Source of the DNA: Castellaniella sp040276065
GTDB lineage: Bacteria; Pseudomonadota; Gammaproteobacteria; Burkholderiales; Burkholderiaceae_B
Direction of reading: 5' to 3'
Assembly (NCBI RefSeq): GCF_040276065.1
Contig: NZ_JBELOI010000001.1
Coordinates: forward strand, 603,480 to 667,479
Length of the DNA: 64,000 nucleotides
The position numbers were made by a program, and so were the translations under genes. The notes below the pieces were generated by a model. The model was not told the DNA's origin. It worked only from the letters and a program-made list of their open reading frames with translations, and ran no database searches. Of this stretch, positions 52,025-60,615 are shown one piece after another (position 1 is the first letter of the stretch; each line of letters begins with the position of its first letter).

Positions 52025-52788
52025 GGCTCGCCCGGCGGTTGCCCCAGCGCCGCGATCACGCGCCGCCAGCGCGTCTCGAGGGTGGCGTCGATCGCGCCCT
52101 GGGCGGTCTCGAGGATGCAGCCGCCGCGCGTGATGCGCTCGTCGGCGATCAGGCGTGGGGGGGTGGCCTGCGGATCCTGGTCGAAGTATCCCCGCAGCAG
52201 GCTCACATCCTCGGGATGCAAGCGCAATTGCACGGCCGCGTCCTGCGCGGATCGCGCCTGCAGGACCTCGCCGACGAGATCCAGGATCCGGTTGGGGTGG
52301 TCGCGCAGGCTGGCGCGCAGGACCTGTTCGGCGATGCGCACGGACAGTGACACCAGGGCCTGGCCCACCTCGCCCTCGAGCGTGTCCAGCGAGCGGGCGC
52401 AGGATTCAGTCAGCGAGAGGAGCCGGCGCGCCTGCTCGCGTGCCGCCTCGGCGCCCTCGTCGTGCCCGGTGCGCAGGCCCAGCGCCCGGCCGTCGCGCTC
52501 GCCGGTCTCGAGCCCCTCGCGGCGGCCTTCCTCCAGCCCGCGCGCCAGTCCTTCAGCGTGTCCCTCGCGGCGCCCTTGTTCGAATCCCGCCTCGTAACCC
52601 TTGGATAGGCCCCGCTCGCGGGCTTGCGCCAGGGCCTCGGCGCGCTGGCGCAGCCAGTCGCCCGTGGCGCCGTCGGCCTCGGATGCCTTGGCGGCGCGCG
52701 GCTTGAGGGTCTCGAGCGAGTCCATCTCCCAGCGTTGCCAGGCCGCCCGGGCGGCCAGATCAGGCCTGGATTTAGACATACTCGTCAT
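52021..52788 (-). CDS. fliH: FliH, negative regulator of FliI, with long GxxxG array
   Basis: A 255-residue regulator that ties FliI to the C ring through FliN. The helical segment 60-112 has glycine at every fourth residue without a break: fourteen glycines, thirteen GxxxG steps. The C-terminal domain (about 130-255) resembles the peripheral stalk protein of F1 ATPases. The ATG at 52788 overlaps fliG by 17 bases; an ATG at 52779 is an alternative start. The glycine ladder is a known FliH feature but is unusually regular here. Confidence 0.93.
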   Translation of the reverse strand: MTSMSKSRPDLAARAAWQRWEMDSLETLKPRAAKASEADGATGDWLRQRAEALAQARERGLSKGYEAGFEQGRREGHAEGLARGLEEGRREGLETGERDGRALGLRTGHDEGAEAAREQARRLLSLTESCARSLDTLEGEVGQALVSLSVRIAEQVLRASLRDHPNRILDLVGEVLQARSAQDAAVQLRLHPEDVSLLRGYFDQDPQATPPRLIADERITRGGCILETAQGAIDATLETRWRRVIAALGQPPGEP

Positions 52789-53773
52789 TGCCCGTGGTCA
52801 GGTTGATCTGACCGGATTCGGCCAGCTTGCGGGCCACCATGAGGATGGCCTTTTGTTCGGTCTCGACCCGCGACATGCGCACGGGACCCTGGGCCTCGAG
52901 GTCGTCGCGCAGAATCTCGGCCGCGCGGTTGGACATGTTTTTGAAGAACTTGGCCCGCAGCTCGTCGGTTGCGCCCTTGAGGGCGATCGTGAGTGCGGCG
53001 GTGTCGATTTCCTTGAGGATGACCTGGATGGCGACATCCTCGACGTCGGCCAGGTTGTCGAAGACGAACATCTCGTCGACGATACGCTGGGCCAGGTCCG
53101 GGTCGATCTCGCGCAGGTTGCCGACGACGGCCTCTTCCTCGGCGGAGGACATGAAGTTGAGGATCTCGGCAGCGGTGCGCACCCCGCCCATCTTGGAGCG
53201 CTTGGCCCCCTGGCCCGAGAGCACCGAGTTCAAGACGTCGGTGAGTTCGTGCAGGGCCGAGGGCTGGACGCCGCCAAAGGTGGCGATGCGCATCATCACA
53301 TCGTGGCGCAGGCGCTCGGGCAGCAGGTTGAGGACGGCCGAAGCGCGGTCGCGCTCGAGGTGCACCAGGATGGTGGCGATGATCTGGGGATGCTCGTCCA
53401 TGATCAGCTCGGCCACGTTCGTCGGCTCGAGCCAGTTCAGGGCGTCGATGCCCGAGCCCGCGCCTTCGCCGGCCTCGAGAATGTCCTCGATCAGGCCGGC
53501 GGCCCGGTCCGTGCCCAGCGCCTTGGTCAGCACTGAACGGATGTACTCGTCCGAGCCCAGGGTGACGGCCATGAACTGGTCGGCCTCGCGCCGGAATTCC
53601 TCGAGGATGCCATCGACATCCGCGCGCGTGACCTGCCTGAGATTGGCCATCGCCGCGCCGATCTGCTGCACCTCGCGCGCGGACAGGTACCTGAAAACCT
53701 CGGCGGCGGCATCCTCGCCGATCGACATCATGAGGACCGCACAGCGGGTCATGTCGTTATCAGGGTTTTTCAT
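52772..53773 (-). CDS. fliG: FliG, C-ring torque protein
   Basis: A 333-residue switch protein with three armadillo-like domains. The middle carries EHPQIIATILVHLERDRASAVLNLLP (EHPQ motif near residue 128). The C-terminal torque helix region is LKGATDELRAKFFKNMSNRAAEIL near residue 265, with the charged residues that contact MotA. It overlaps fliF and fliH on either side. Confidence 0.96.
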   Translation of the reverse strand: MKNPDNDMTRCAVLMMSIGEDAAAEVFRYLSAREVQQIGAAMANLRQVTRADVDGILEEFRREADQFMAVTLGSDEYIRSVLTKALGTDRAAGLIEDILEAGEGAGSGIDALNWLEPTNVAELIMDEHPQIIATILVHLERDRASAVLNLLPERLRHDVMMRIATFGGVQPSALHELTDVLNSVLSGQGAKRSKMGGVRTAAEILNFMSSAEEEAVVGNLREIDPDLAQRIVDEMFVFDNLADVEDVAIQVILKEIDTAALTIALKGATDELRAKFFKNMSNRAAEILRDDLEAQGPVRMSRVETEQKAILMVARKLAESGQINLTTGNDEYV

Positions 53774-55439
53774 TCTTGCTCATCCAGGAACGCAACACCA
53801 TGGCGACGGCGCGCGGGTCCTTTTGTGCCATGGTGCGCGCAGTGTCGAGGTTGTCCTCATAGCGGCTGATCTCGGAGGCGCGCTGCTCGGCCATGCGTTG
53901 GTGGTCGCGGACCGCCTGCTGACGGGCGTCCTGCTTGGCGCGCTCGACCTGCGCGTTGGCAAACCCATGGATGATGGGCTTGAGTACCGAGCGCCACAGA
54001 AAGAACGCCAGCGCCAGGTAGAGCAGGACCTTGAGCAACTGCATGGCGTATCCTTGGTAGGCGGGGTTCTCCCAGACCGGGGTCTGCACCTTGGTTTCGG
54101 TGAAGGCGCTGTTGACCACGCTCAGTGTGTCGCCGCGTTCAGCCGAGAAGCCCATCGCCTGTCGCACCAGCGCATCAATGTTTTCCATGTCGGCGGACTC
54201 GAGCGGCGCGGGCTCGCCATCCTTTTCCCGATAGTTGACCACCACCGCCACCGACAGGCGCTGCAAGATGCCGAGCTCGTGCTTGATGTGACTGATGGTG
54301 CGGTCCACCTCGTAGTTGATCGTTGCATCGCTGCGCGAGGACACGCGCTCGGCGCCGGCTTGTGCGCCGACGGCTGTCCCGGCCGTCGGCGCCGGGGGCG
54401 GATTGCCCGCCTGCGCAGCGCCCGGGGCGGGGTTTTGCGTCTGGCCCGGGTTCGCGGGCGCGGACTGAATCGGGGCGGTCGCATTGGGCGGAGGCTCGTT
54501 GGAGAGCGCACCGGGCACACCGTGGGGCGGTTGCGCGCCGTTTTGCAGGGAGGCGCTGGTTTGTTTGCTGCGCACGGCAGCCTCGCCCGGGGTCTCGTTC
54601 GGGCGGTAGACCTCTGAGGTCTGCTCGCGCTGCGAGAAATCGACGGTGGCGCTGACCTGGGCGCGCACATTGCCGGCGCCCACGATGGGGTTGAGCAGTG
54701 TGAGGATGCGCTGCACGGTGCGTTGTTCGATGTCGGCGACCAGGTTGCGCCGCGTGCCGTCCGCGCCGGCCTCGCCGCTCAGGGCCGAGAGCAGGTGGCC
54801 GTCCTGGTCGACGATCGAGACGGCGTCGGCATTCAGCTTGGGGACGCTCGAGGACACCAGCCAGGCGATGGCCGAGACCTGGGACTCGCTCAGGGAACGG
54901 CCCGGGTACAGGGTCAACAGCACCGAAGCGGTGGGTGCCTCGCGGTCGCGCACGAATAGCGATTGGCGCGGGATGGCCAGGTGCACCCGGGCCGCCTTGA
55001 CGGGTTGCATGCCTTCGATCGAGCGGGCGAGTTCGCCCTCGAGGGCGCGTTGGTAGGTTACCTGCTCGGTGAACTGGCTCGCGCCGAAGCGCGGCTGGTC
55101 GAGCAGCTCGAAGCCTACGCTGCCGCCGCGTGGCAGGCCCTGTTCGGCCAGTTGCAGGCGCAAGGCATAGACCTGGTCGGCGGGCACCAGGATGGTGGTG
55201 CCGTTGTCGGCGAACTTGTAGGGGATGTTACGCTGGTTCAGCACCGAGACGATTGCCCCGCCGTCGCGGCCCTCGAGGTTGGTGAACAGGCTGCGGTAAT
55301 CGGCCTCGCGCAGCCAGAGCGCCATGACGACGGCCACGGCGATCAGGCTCGCGCCCAAACCCAGCAGGACGGGTCGCGGAAGGACGGCCAGGCGCGCCAG
55401 GGCGGGGTAGCGGTTCATCCAGTCCGTCATGGGGCTCAT
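53760..55439 (-). CDS. fliF: FliF, MS-ring protein
   Basis: A 559-residue MS-ring subunit. TM1 spans ~20-42 and TM2 ~460-480. Between them lie the ring-building motifs (YRSLFTNLEGRDGGAIVSVLN) and a low-complexity Pro/Ala/Gly/Asn insert around 320-370. The C-terminal FliG-binding tail includes DPRAVAMVLRSWMSK. Start is ATG 55439, with ATG 55430 as alternative. It is the first gene of the fliF-K run and divergent from fliE. Confidence 0.96.
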   Translation of the reverse strand: MSPMTDWMNRYPALARLAVLPRPVLLGLGASLIAVAVVMALWLREADYRSLFTNLEGRDGGAIVSVLNQRNIPYKFADNGTTILVPADQVYALRLQLAEQGLPRGGSVGFELLDQPRFGASQFTEQVTYQRALEGELARSIEGMQPVKAARVHLAIPRQSLFVRDREAPTASVLLTLYPGRSLSESQVSAIAWLVSSSVPKLNADAVSIVDQDGHLLSALSGEAGADGTRRNLVADIEQRTVQRILTLLNPIVGAGNVRAQVSATVDFSQREQTSEVYRPNETPGEAAVRSKQTSASLQNGAQPPHGVPGALSNEPPPNATAPIQSAPANPGQTQNPAPGAAQAGNPPPAPTAGTAVGAQAGAERVSSRSDATINYEVDRTISHIKHELGILQRLSVAVVVNYREKDGEPAPLESADMENIDALVRQAMGFSAERGDTLSVVNSAFTETKVQTPVWENPAYQGYAMQLLKVLLYLALAFFLWRSVLKPIIHGFANAQVERAKQDARQQAVRDHQRMAEQRASEISRYEDNLDTARTMAQKDPRAVAMVLRSWMSKNEKP

Positions 55440-55743
55440 GCCTGGCGCGGGCGCGAAGACGCCTGGAAATCCAGGGGCTTGGACTCGAGGTACTGAATGG
55501 TGTGCATACGGGGTGCAGCAAGAATTGGCGGACGATGGCGGCCATTATCGCCGTGAACGCGAGGGGGCCAAGCGCCGAAAAACCTGTGTTTTGGGGCTTA
55601 GTTGTAGTGTTACCCCCGGCACATTCGCCCCCGCTTCGCCAAAGCGGGGAACTGCGGCCCGAACCTCTCGTTATTGTGCGCCTTGCGCGCGTGCGGGCTG
55701 CCATATAGTGTCCGCATGGCGGTTGTCGAGGCGGCAATCGCGG
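55440..55743. promoter_or_regulatory. Divergent fliF/fliE promoter region
   Basis: About 300 bp without a gene. On the fliF side, TTGGCC, 16 bp, GATAAT (the -10 within 55541-55555) makes a sigma-70 candidate. The 15-mer containing that -10 recurs upstream of fliD. A hairpin CCCCGCTT/AAGCGGGG (55629-55649) lies mid-region. On the fliE side, TTGCGC, 15 bp, TATAGT is a weak candidate about 50 bp before the ATG. Binding sites for FlhDC cannot be assigned from sequence alone. Confidence 0.45.
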
Positions 55744-56097
55744 ATGACGGAACCCCCCATGATGACATCCCAGGCCCTCGCCAACGTTGAAAACATGCTC
55801 GCCCAGATGCGCGCAGTGACGCGTGCGGCCCAGGGCCTGCCGGCCCAGTCCGGCCCGGCCGAGGTCTCGAGCCAGGGCGGGTTCGCGGCCGAACTCGCGC
55901 GCTCGCTCGAGCGGGTGTCCCAGGCCCAGAACGCCGCCAATACCCAGGCGCGCGCTTTTCAGGCGGGCGAACCCGACGTCGCCCTGAACGACGTCATGAT
56001 CGACCTGCAAAAGGCCAGCCTCGCGTTCCAGGCGACCGTGCAGGTGCGCAACCGCCTGGTCGATGCCTACAAGGAAATCGCCAATATGGCGATCTGA
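55744..56097 (+). CDS. fliE: FliE, MS ring-rod junction protein
   Basis: A 117-residue protein with the FliE C-terminal signature DVMIDLQKASLAFQATVQVRNRLVDAYKEI. It connects the MS ring to FlgB. Starts at 55744, 55759 and 55762 are in frame. The first is used because GAGGCGG lies upstream and the family N-terminus is short and variable. It is a single gene on the plus strand, divergent from fliF and convergent with the FlhB-like gene. Confidence 0.93.
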   Translation: MTEPPMMTSQALANVENMLAQMRAVTRAAQGLPAQSGPAEVSSQGGFAAELARSLERVSQAQNAANTQARAFQAGEPDVALNDVMIDLQKASLAFQATVQVRNRLVDAYKEIANMAI

Positions 56098-56121
56098 TAA
56101 CGCAAACGATTCGAGGTCCTT

Positions 56122-56466
56122 TCAGGCCCCGCCTGGCGTGTTCACGGGCTCGCCCGGCGGCGGACGCGGCGTGTCCAGCTTGTGGGCGCCGCCTTCGGCG
56201 TCCAGCGCATACAGCCAAGCCAGCAGCTCGGCGATCGCCACATAAAGCTGCGGCGGAATGTGCGCATCCAGATCCACCTGCATCAGCAGACCCACCAACT
56301 CGGGGGATTCGTGCACGTACAGGTTGTGCTCGCGGGCGGTGCGGATGATGGTCTCGGCCAGGGTGCCGTAGCCTTTTGCGACCACGCGCGGCGCGCTGTC
56401 GCCGGTGTCGTACGACACCGCGACAGCGCTGGGCCGATCGGGGTCAGGCCGGGTGGATGTCGTCAT
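56122..56466 (-). CDS. Orphan FlhB C-terminal-domain protein (FhlB/FlhX-like)
   Basis: A 114-residue protein matching only the cytoplasmic, post-cleavage domain of FlhB (AVAVSYDTGDSAPRVVAKGYG, then HIPPQLYVAIAELLAWLY). It lacks membrane helices and the NPTH cleavage motif; the chain begins just beyond where FlhB would be cut. Relatives can partly replace the FlhB C-terminal fragment in some bacteria. Its start overlaps the end of the second fliK-like gene by 23 bp, so the two are translated together and may interact as FliK and FlhB do. Confidence 0.88.
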   Translation of the reverse strand: MTTSTRPDPDRPSAVAVSYDTGDSAPRVVAKGYGTLAETIIRTAREHNLYVHESPELVGLLMQVDLDAHIPPQLYVAIAELLAWLYALDAEGGAHKLDTPRPPPGEPVNTPGGA

Positions 56467-57868
56467 GGGTGCCCCGGGACGCCGGCGCCGGCCCGGCGGG
56501 TGGCGCGTCCTCGTCCGAGTCGTCGCGGTCGACGACAGCGATCTGGCTCGCCCGCAGCCCGTGGGCCAGCAGGCGCGCCCGCAGTGTTTCGATGGCGCCG
56601 TCCAGTCGCTCGGCGCTGTCCGGCGCGGCCAGCCGCATGACCAATTGATCGCCCGCCAGGGTCAGCCGGGCCTGGATGGCGCCCAACGCCGGCAAGGAGA
56701 GGTTCAGGCGCGTGGACCAGTGTTCGGCCCGGGAGCCACCGCCATCCCCCTCGTCGCCCGCATGCCGGCGGACCTCCCAGCGCATGTCCGCCCCGGGCCA
56801 GGCCTCGCCCTGCCAGGCAAATCCCTGATGGGCCAGGACCTCGAGTTGCTGGCGCACCAGGAATTGTGCCTGGGGATCGATGCCGGGAATGGGAGGGGCT
56901 TGCACCGCCGGGGCGGCGGCCGAGCCCCCCGCCTGGCCGGTTTGCGCCGGCGCGCCGGAGGCCTCGGCGGCGGCCGGCAACCCCTGCGGCACGCCTTGCG
57001 GGCCCGGCGCCTGGGCGGGTAGAGGAGGGGCGCCCTGCGAGCCCGCGCTCGGGGTATTCGTGGCCTGGCTGTCCGGGGCGCGGCCACCTGTCTGGGTGTG
57101 TGGCGCCTGGCCGCCTGGTACGCGGCCTTCGGCCGTCTGTGCACCCAGGCGGGCCTGAGGCTCGCGGGCAAGGTCACGGGCGTCGGCCTTGCCGAAGGCC
57201 AGCGCCGCCAGATGGGATTCGTAAAACAGGCCGCTGCCTTGCACCGCCTGGGACAGTGCTTGAGACAGGCGCGCGGCCAGCGCGCCGGGCTGGTCCAGCG
57301 CGGTCGCGAGCGCGGCCCAAGCCGCAAAGGGGCCGGCTGGGGCCTGCGGGCCAGCGGCCCCGGGGACGGGCATGGCGGCCGGACCCCGGGCGGCAGCCGT
57401 GGCGGCGTCCGCCATGCCCGCGGGGAGGGGCGGCATGGCGCCTGCGCGCGCCGCCGGCCCGTTCAGCAGAGGTTGGCGGCCCTGCACCGCGGGGTCGGCC
57501 TGCGGGTATTGGGCGAGCAGGGCGAGGATGATGCGCGCGGCGAACCCCAGAGTCGTGGGCGCCGATGCGGTGGTGGAGCTGTAGGTCGCGGCGCGGCCGA
57601 TCCGGTCGTCCAGCGCGGTTGCGCCGGCAGCCTTGCCGACCGCGGCCTGGCCGCGGCCCTGGGCGCCAGCCGCATCCACCGCCTCGCGGGGGTGGCGTTG
57701 GGCGGAATTCCGTAGCGCATCGGGGTTTTCGGGATTGCCGGGCTGGGTGACCGCCGCGGGCCGGGCGCCCGAGACGAGATTGGCCTGCTGGCCGAGCGTC
57801 GTGCCCAGTACCGCGTCCAAGCGCTGGATCAGCAGCGTGCCTAGCGTGGACGAGCCGCCAATGCTCAT
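56444..57868 (-). CDS. Second FliK-like hook-length control domain protein
   Basis: A 474-residue protein. The N-terminal three-quarters are alanine, glycine, proline and glutamine-rich and lack order. The C-terminal ~100 residues (LNLSLPALGAIQARLTLAGDQLVMRL near 405) match the FliK substrate-switch domain, including the L-x-LPALG pattern. It is distinct in sequence from the FliK of the fliF-K run. Its ATG overlaps the fliT stop (ATGA), and its end overlaps the orphan FlhB-domain gene. A role with that partner in switching is inferred from fusion-like coupling. Confidence 0.82.
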   Translation of the reverse strand: MSIGGSSTLGTLLIQRLDAVLGTTLGQQANLVSGARPAAVTQPGNPENPDALRNSAQRHPREAVDAAGAQGRGQAAVGKAAGATALDDRIGRAATYSSTTASAPTTLGFAARIILALLAQYPQADPAVQGRQPLLNGPAARAGAMPPLPAGMADAATAAARGPAAMPVPGAAGPQAPAGPFAAWAALATALDQPGALAARLSQALSQAVQGSGLFYESHLAALAFGKADARDLAREPQARLGAQTAEGRVPGGQAPHTQTGGRAPDSQATNTPSAGSQGAPPLPAQAPGPQGVPQGLPAAAEASGAPAQTGQAGGSAAAPAVQAPPIPGIDPQAQFLVRQQLEVLAHQGFAWQGEAWPGADMRWEVRRHAGDEGDGGGSRAEHWSTRLNLSLPALGAIQARLTLAGDQLVMRLAAPDSAERLDGAIETLRARLLAHGLRASQIAVVDRDDSDEDAPPAGPAPASRGTHDDIHPA

Positions 57869-58191
57869 TCCGAGGACGCGTGGTAGGCCCGCAGCACCGT
57901 GCGCTGGCGCTTGATGGCGCCCATCAGGTGGCCCAGGCGCAGCAGCTCGGGCGCGGCGAGGTGTCGGATGCGCGCATCATCGTCCAGGATGCGGGTCAGC
58001 AGCTCGCGCCGCGCGTTGCGGTCCGCGTCGTCCAGGGGGCTGAAGCGGCGCAGGTCCTCGACAGCCTGGTTGTATTGAGCGCCGAGCTGGACGACGTCGT
58101 CCCATTGTTGCGCCTCGGCCTTGGCGCGCATCTGGCTGCTCAGGGAGGCGATGAGCTGGTATTGATGCAGGACGGAGGAGCGGGAGGCCAT
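57865..58191 (-). CDS. fliT: FliT, FliD export chaperone
   Basis: A 108-residue helical protein (SSVLHQYQLIASLSSQMRAKAEAQQWDDVVQL) of the FliT family, which binds FliD and, in enterics, FlhDC. The ATG at 58191 gives the family length; longer frame upstream overlaps fliS. There is no clear ribosome-binding site, suggesting coupling with fliS, 19 bp away. Confidence 0.88.
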   Translation of the reverse strand: MASRSSVLHQYQLIASLSSQMRAKAEAQQWDDVVQLGAQYNQAVEDLRRFSPLDDADRNARRELLTRILDDDARIRHLAAPELLRLGHLMGAIKRQRTVLRAYHASSE

Positions 58192-58210
58192 AGGGGAATA
58201 CGTCGCCGTG

Positions 58211-58639
58211 TCAGGATGATAGGGGGCGTTCGAAGTGTGGATCTGCGGCGACGTGCCAGGCATCGGCCAGGTCGTTGAGGAGTTTCTCGGCCGATTCGAG
58301 CTTGGACGGATCGTTGTTGAGGTTGGCTTGCAGCAGGTTGCGCACGATCAGCTCGTAGGCGGCGACCAGGTGGCGCGCGACGTCGCCGCCGCGCTCGGTG
58401 TCGACACTGGCCTTGAGCCCGGTCTCGACGATGTCGATCGCCTTGGAGATCGACTGGCCGCGCTCGGCGGTGCGCCCGCCTCCCATGTGCAGCCGCGCCT
58501 GCGCGGTCGCGGTCAGCGCCCCGCGAAACAGCAGCGAGATCAGGCGCTCGGGCGTCGCGCCGAGAACCTCGGATTCGAGTCCGACGCTGGCATAGGCGCC
58601 GGCGGTGCGGGCGGCACGTGAACGGGGGGCGTAAGTCAT
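58211..58639 (-). CDS. fliS: FliS, flagellin export chaperone
   Basis: A 142-residue four-helix bundle. Conserved family features are YASVGLESEVLGATPERLISLLFRGAL near residue 20 and the KAIDIVETGLKASVD helix. It binds the flagellin C-terminus before export, though no flagellin gene is in this window. It follows fliD after 12 bp. Confidence 0.95.
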   Translation of the reverse strand: MTYAPRSRAARTAGAYASVGLESEVLGATPERLISLLFRGALTATAQARLHMGGGRTAERGQSISKAIDIVETGLKASVDTERGGDVARHLVAAYELIVRNLLQANLNNDPSKLESAEKLLNDLADAWHVAADPHFERPLSS

Positions 58640-58651
58640 GATGGAAGCCGT

Positions 58652-60037
58652 TTATTTATCGGACTTGCTGAGATTGCTGAGCATGCTGAGCTGCTGGGTC
58701 AGGTAGCTGCTGAGGGAGTTCATTTGGGCGACCATGGCGTCCAGTTGGGTGAACTGCTGGCGGTAGGTCTCCATGCGCTGGTCAATCCGGTCGGCCGTCG
58801 CGTCGTACTGCCTTTGCATCTGCTTGGCCGTCTCGTTCAGGCTGTCCGTGGTGGCACTGAACAGACCGTCGCTGCGGGTGAAGGCCTCGGCCGCGTTGGC
58901 CACTCGCGTGCCCGCCCCATTGGTGCCGGTGAATAGGGAGGTGACCCCCTCGAGGTTGCTGGACAGGGCCTTGGCGAGTTTGGCGTCGTCGACCTTGAGT
59001 TCGCCGGACTTGGGGTCGGTGGTGATGCCGATGCGCGACAGCGACAGGCCGTCGATGTCGTCCAGTGCGCCGTTGAGGGCCCCGCGCATTTCCGTCTGGA
59101 CGCGGCGGGCCAGCGAATCGCCGGTCAGGGCGCTGGATGCCTGCGTGTCGACGTTGTATGAGGTCAGGGACTTGATCGTGCCCAGCAGGCCGTTGTAGGC
59201 CTTGACGAAATCGTTGATCGCCTTGGTCGCGGCGGTATCGTCGCGCGTGACCGACAGCGTGGCCGCCTTGTCGGTGGTTTGTTTCAGCGTCAGCGCGACG
59301 CCGTCGATGGCGTCCTCGATCGTGTTGGTCTGGCTGGTGATCGAGATGCCGTTGATCGACAACTGGGCGTTGGTCGCGGCCTGCTCGGTGAACCCCCCCG
59401 TGCCGACCGCCTTGTCGTACGCGAGGAAGGCCTCGAGCTCGGCGTTGTCGGCCACCGTGATCGAGGCCACGGCCGATTCCGTTCCCGTCGCGCGACTGGT
59501 CAGGAGCAGGCGGTGGGCCGCCCCCGAGCCGTCGTTCACCAGGGTCGCGTTCACGCCCGAGTCGGGGTCGCCGTTGAGGGCGGCCACCAGTCCGTTCAGC
59601 GACGTGTCCTTGCCGGTGAGGTCCACCGTATGAGACTCGCCGTTGGCCAGGGTGATCGTGACCGAGCCGCCCGCGCCGATGGCCGCATCGCGTTCGGCGC
59701 GGCCATCGGCGACCAGGGTCTGGGCCGAGGCCAGGGTGTCGACCTGGATGGAATACTGCCCGGCGATCGCGGTCTTGTCCGCGGTGGCGGAAAACGCGTC
59801 GGCGGCGGTCGTGGCCTTGAGGGCACCGAATGCCTCGGGCTTGCCGACCGCCTTGGCGGCGGTCTGCAGCGTCGAGACCGCGCCTTGCAGCTTGCTGTAC
59901 GCGGAAACCTTGGTCTGGACGGCGACCTGGCGGCTCTGGATCAGCGCCAGTGCGTGGTTTTCGTTGTTGCGCAGGCTGGTGAGGAGATCATTGAGGGGCA
60001 GGTTGGACCCGACGCCGATCGAAGAAATAGTGGCCAT
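58652..60037 (-). CDS. fliD: FliD, filament cap
   Basis: A 461-residue capping protein. The N-terminal domain begins with SSIGVGSNLPLNDLL and includes the SAYSKLQGAVSTLQTA helix. The C-terminal coiled coil runs from about 400 to the end (RIDQRMETYRQQFTQLDAMVAQMNS). It heads the fliD-S-T run with a candidate sigma-70 -10 box only 20 bp upstream. It is 106 bp downstream of flaG. Confidence 0.95.
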   Translation of the reverse strand: MATISSIGVGSNLPLNDLLTSLRNNENHALALIQSRQVAVQTKVSAYSKLQGAVSTLQTAAKAVGKPEAFGALKATTAADAFSATADKTAIAGQYSIQVDTLASAQTLVADGRAERDAAIGAGGSVTITLANGESHTVDLTGKDTSLNGLVAALNGDPDSGVNATLVNDGSGAAHRLLLTSRATGTESAVASITVADNAELEAFLAYDKAVGTGGFTEQAATNAQLSINGISITSQTNTIEDAIDGVALTLKQTTDKAATLSVTRDDTAATKAINDFVKAYNGLLGTIKSLTSYNVDTQASSALTGDSLARRVQTEMRGALNGALDDIDGLSLSRIGITTDPKSGELKVDDAKLAKALSSNLEGVTSLFTGTNGAGTRVANAAEAFTRSDGLFSATTDSLNETAKQMQRQYDATADRIDQRMETYRQQFTQLDAMVAQMNSLSSYLTQQLSMLSNLSKSDK

Positions 60038-60053
60038 GATTTAACTCCGTGTC

Positions 60054-60068
60054 GCCATTATCGCCGTG
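60054..60068 (-). promoter_or_regulatory. -10 element shared by fliD and fliF
   Basis: On the minus strand CACGGCGATAATGGC contains GATAAT, five of six bases of a sigma-70 -10. A weak TTGCCT lies 15 bp further upstream. The identical 15-mer is found 102 bp before fliF (55541-55555) in the same orientation relative to its gene. It lies only 17 bp before the fliD start codon. Confidence 0.4.
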
Positions 60069-60143
60069 TTCCAATCCAGGCAATCCTGACGTAAGCGGGG
60101 GGATTCAAACATAGTTCAACGGCCAGGGTGTCGAGCCGCCGCC

Positions 60144-60542
60144 TCAGGCGCGCGTGTCGACGCCCGCGCCTTGCAACTGGACAATCATTTTCGCGACCCG
60201 CAGCACCGCGTCGGACGGCACCGTGCGCAGCACCTCGCCGGTCGCGCTGTCGATGATCGAGACGACCAGGCGCTGGGCATCCTCGTCCATTTCGAAGCGC
60301 ATGCCGGTGGACCAGGCCTCGAGGCTGCGGTTGACCGAATCCAGGGCCTTTTCCATCGGGGGCGGTGCCCCGGTCATAGCGTCCCGCGGGCTGTCGTGGC
60401 CCGCCGTCGACGCATCGGACGACATTTCCCGGGCGCCGGCCAGGTGGGGCACCGGTCTCGGTGAGACGTCGGGCAGGTCGACGGCCGTCGGGGATGGGCC
60501 GGTCGTGATGGCCGCCAATGGGTGGCCGATCGGTGGGATCAT
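60144..60542 (-). CDS. flaG: FlaG-family protein
   Basis: A 132-residue protein. The C-terminal ~75 residues have the FlaG pattern LRFEMDEDAQ-like MRFEMDEDAQRLVVSIIDSATGEVLRTVP. The N-terminal half is proline/alanine-rich. FlaG affects filament length in other bacteria. The ATG at 60542 follows a GAGGAC ribosome-binding sequence. It is divergent from fliA and 106 bp upstream of fliD. Confidence 0.88.
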   Translation of the reverse strand: MIPPIGHPLAAITTGPSPTAVDLPDVSPRPVPHLAGAREMSSDASTAGHDSPRDAMTGAPPPMEKALDSVNRSLEAWSTGMRFEMDEDAQRLVVSIIDSATGEVLRTVPSDAVLRVAKMIVQLQGAGVDTRA

Positions 60543-60615
60543 AGAGTCCTCGCGTATTCCGTGTTCGTCGTCCATCCCTCGCCCAGGGCGGCGGAAAGAC
60601 CCTCGCGTGGACCCT

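Noticed and set aside
60058..60084. Sigma-28 promoter for fliD based on GGCGATAA
   Set aside because: The -10 has seven of eight matches, but the -35 at correct spacing (ATTGCCTG) does not fit. A sigma-70 reading of GATAAT is at least as good.
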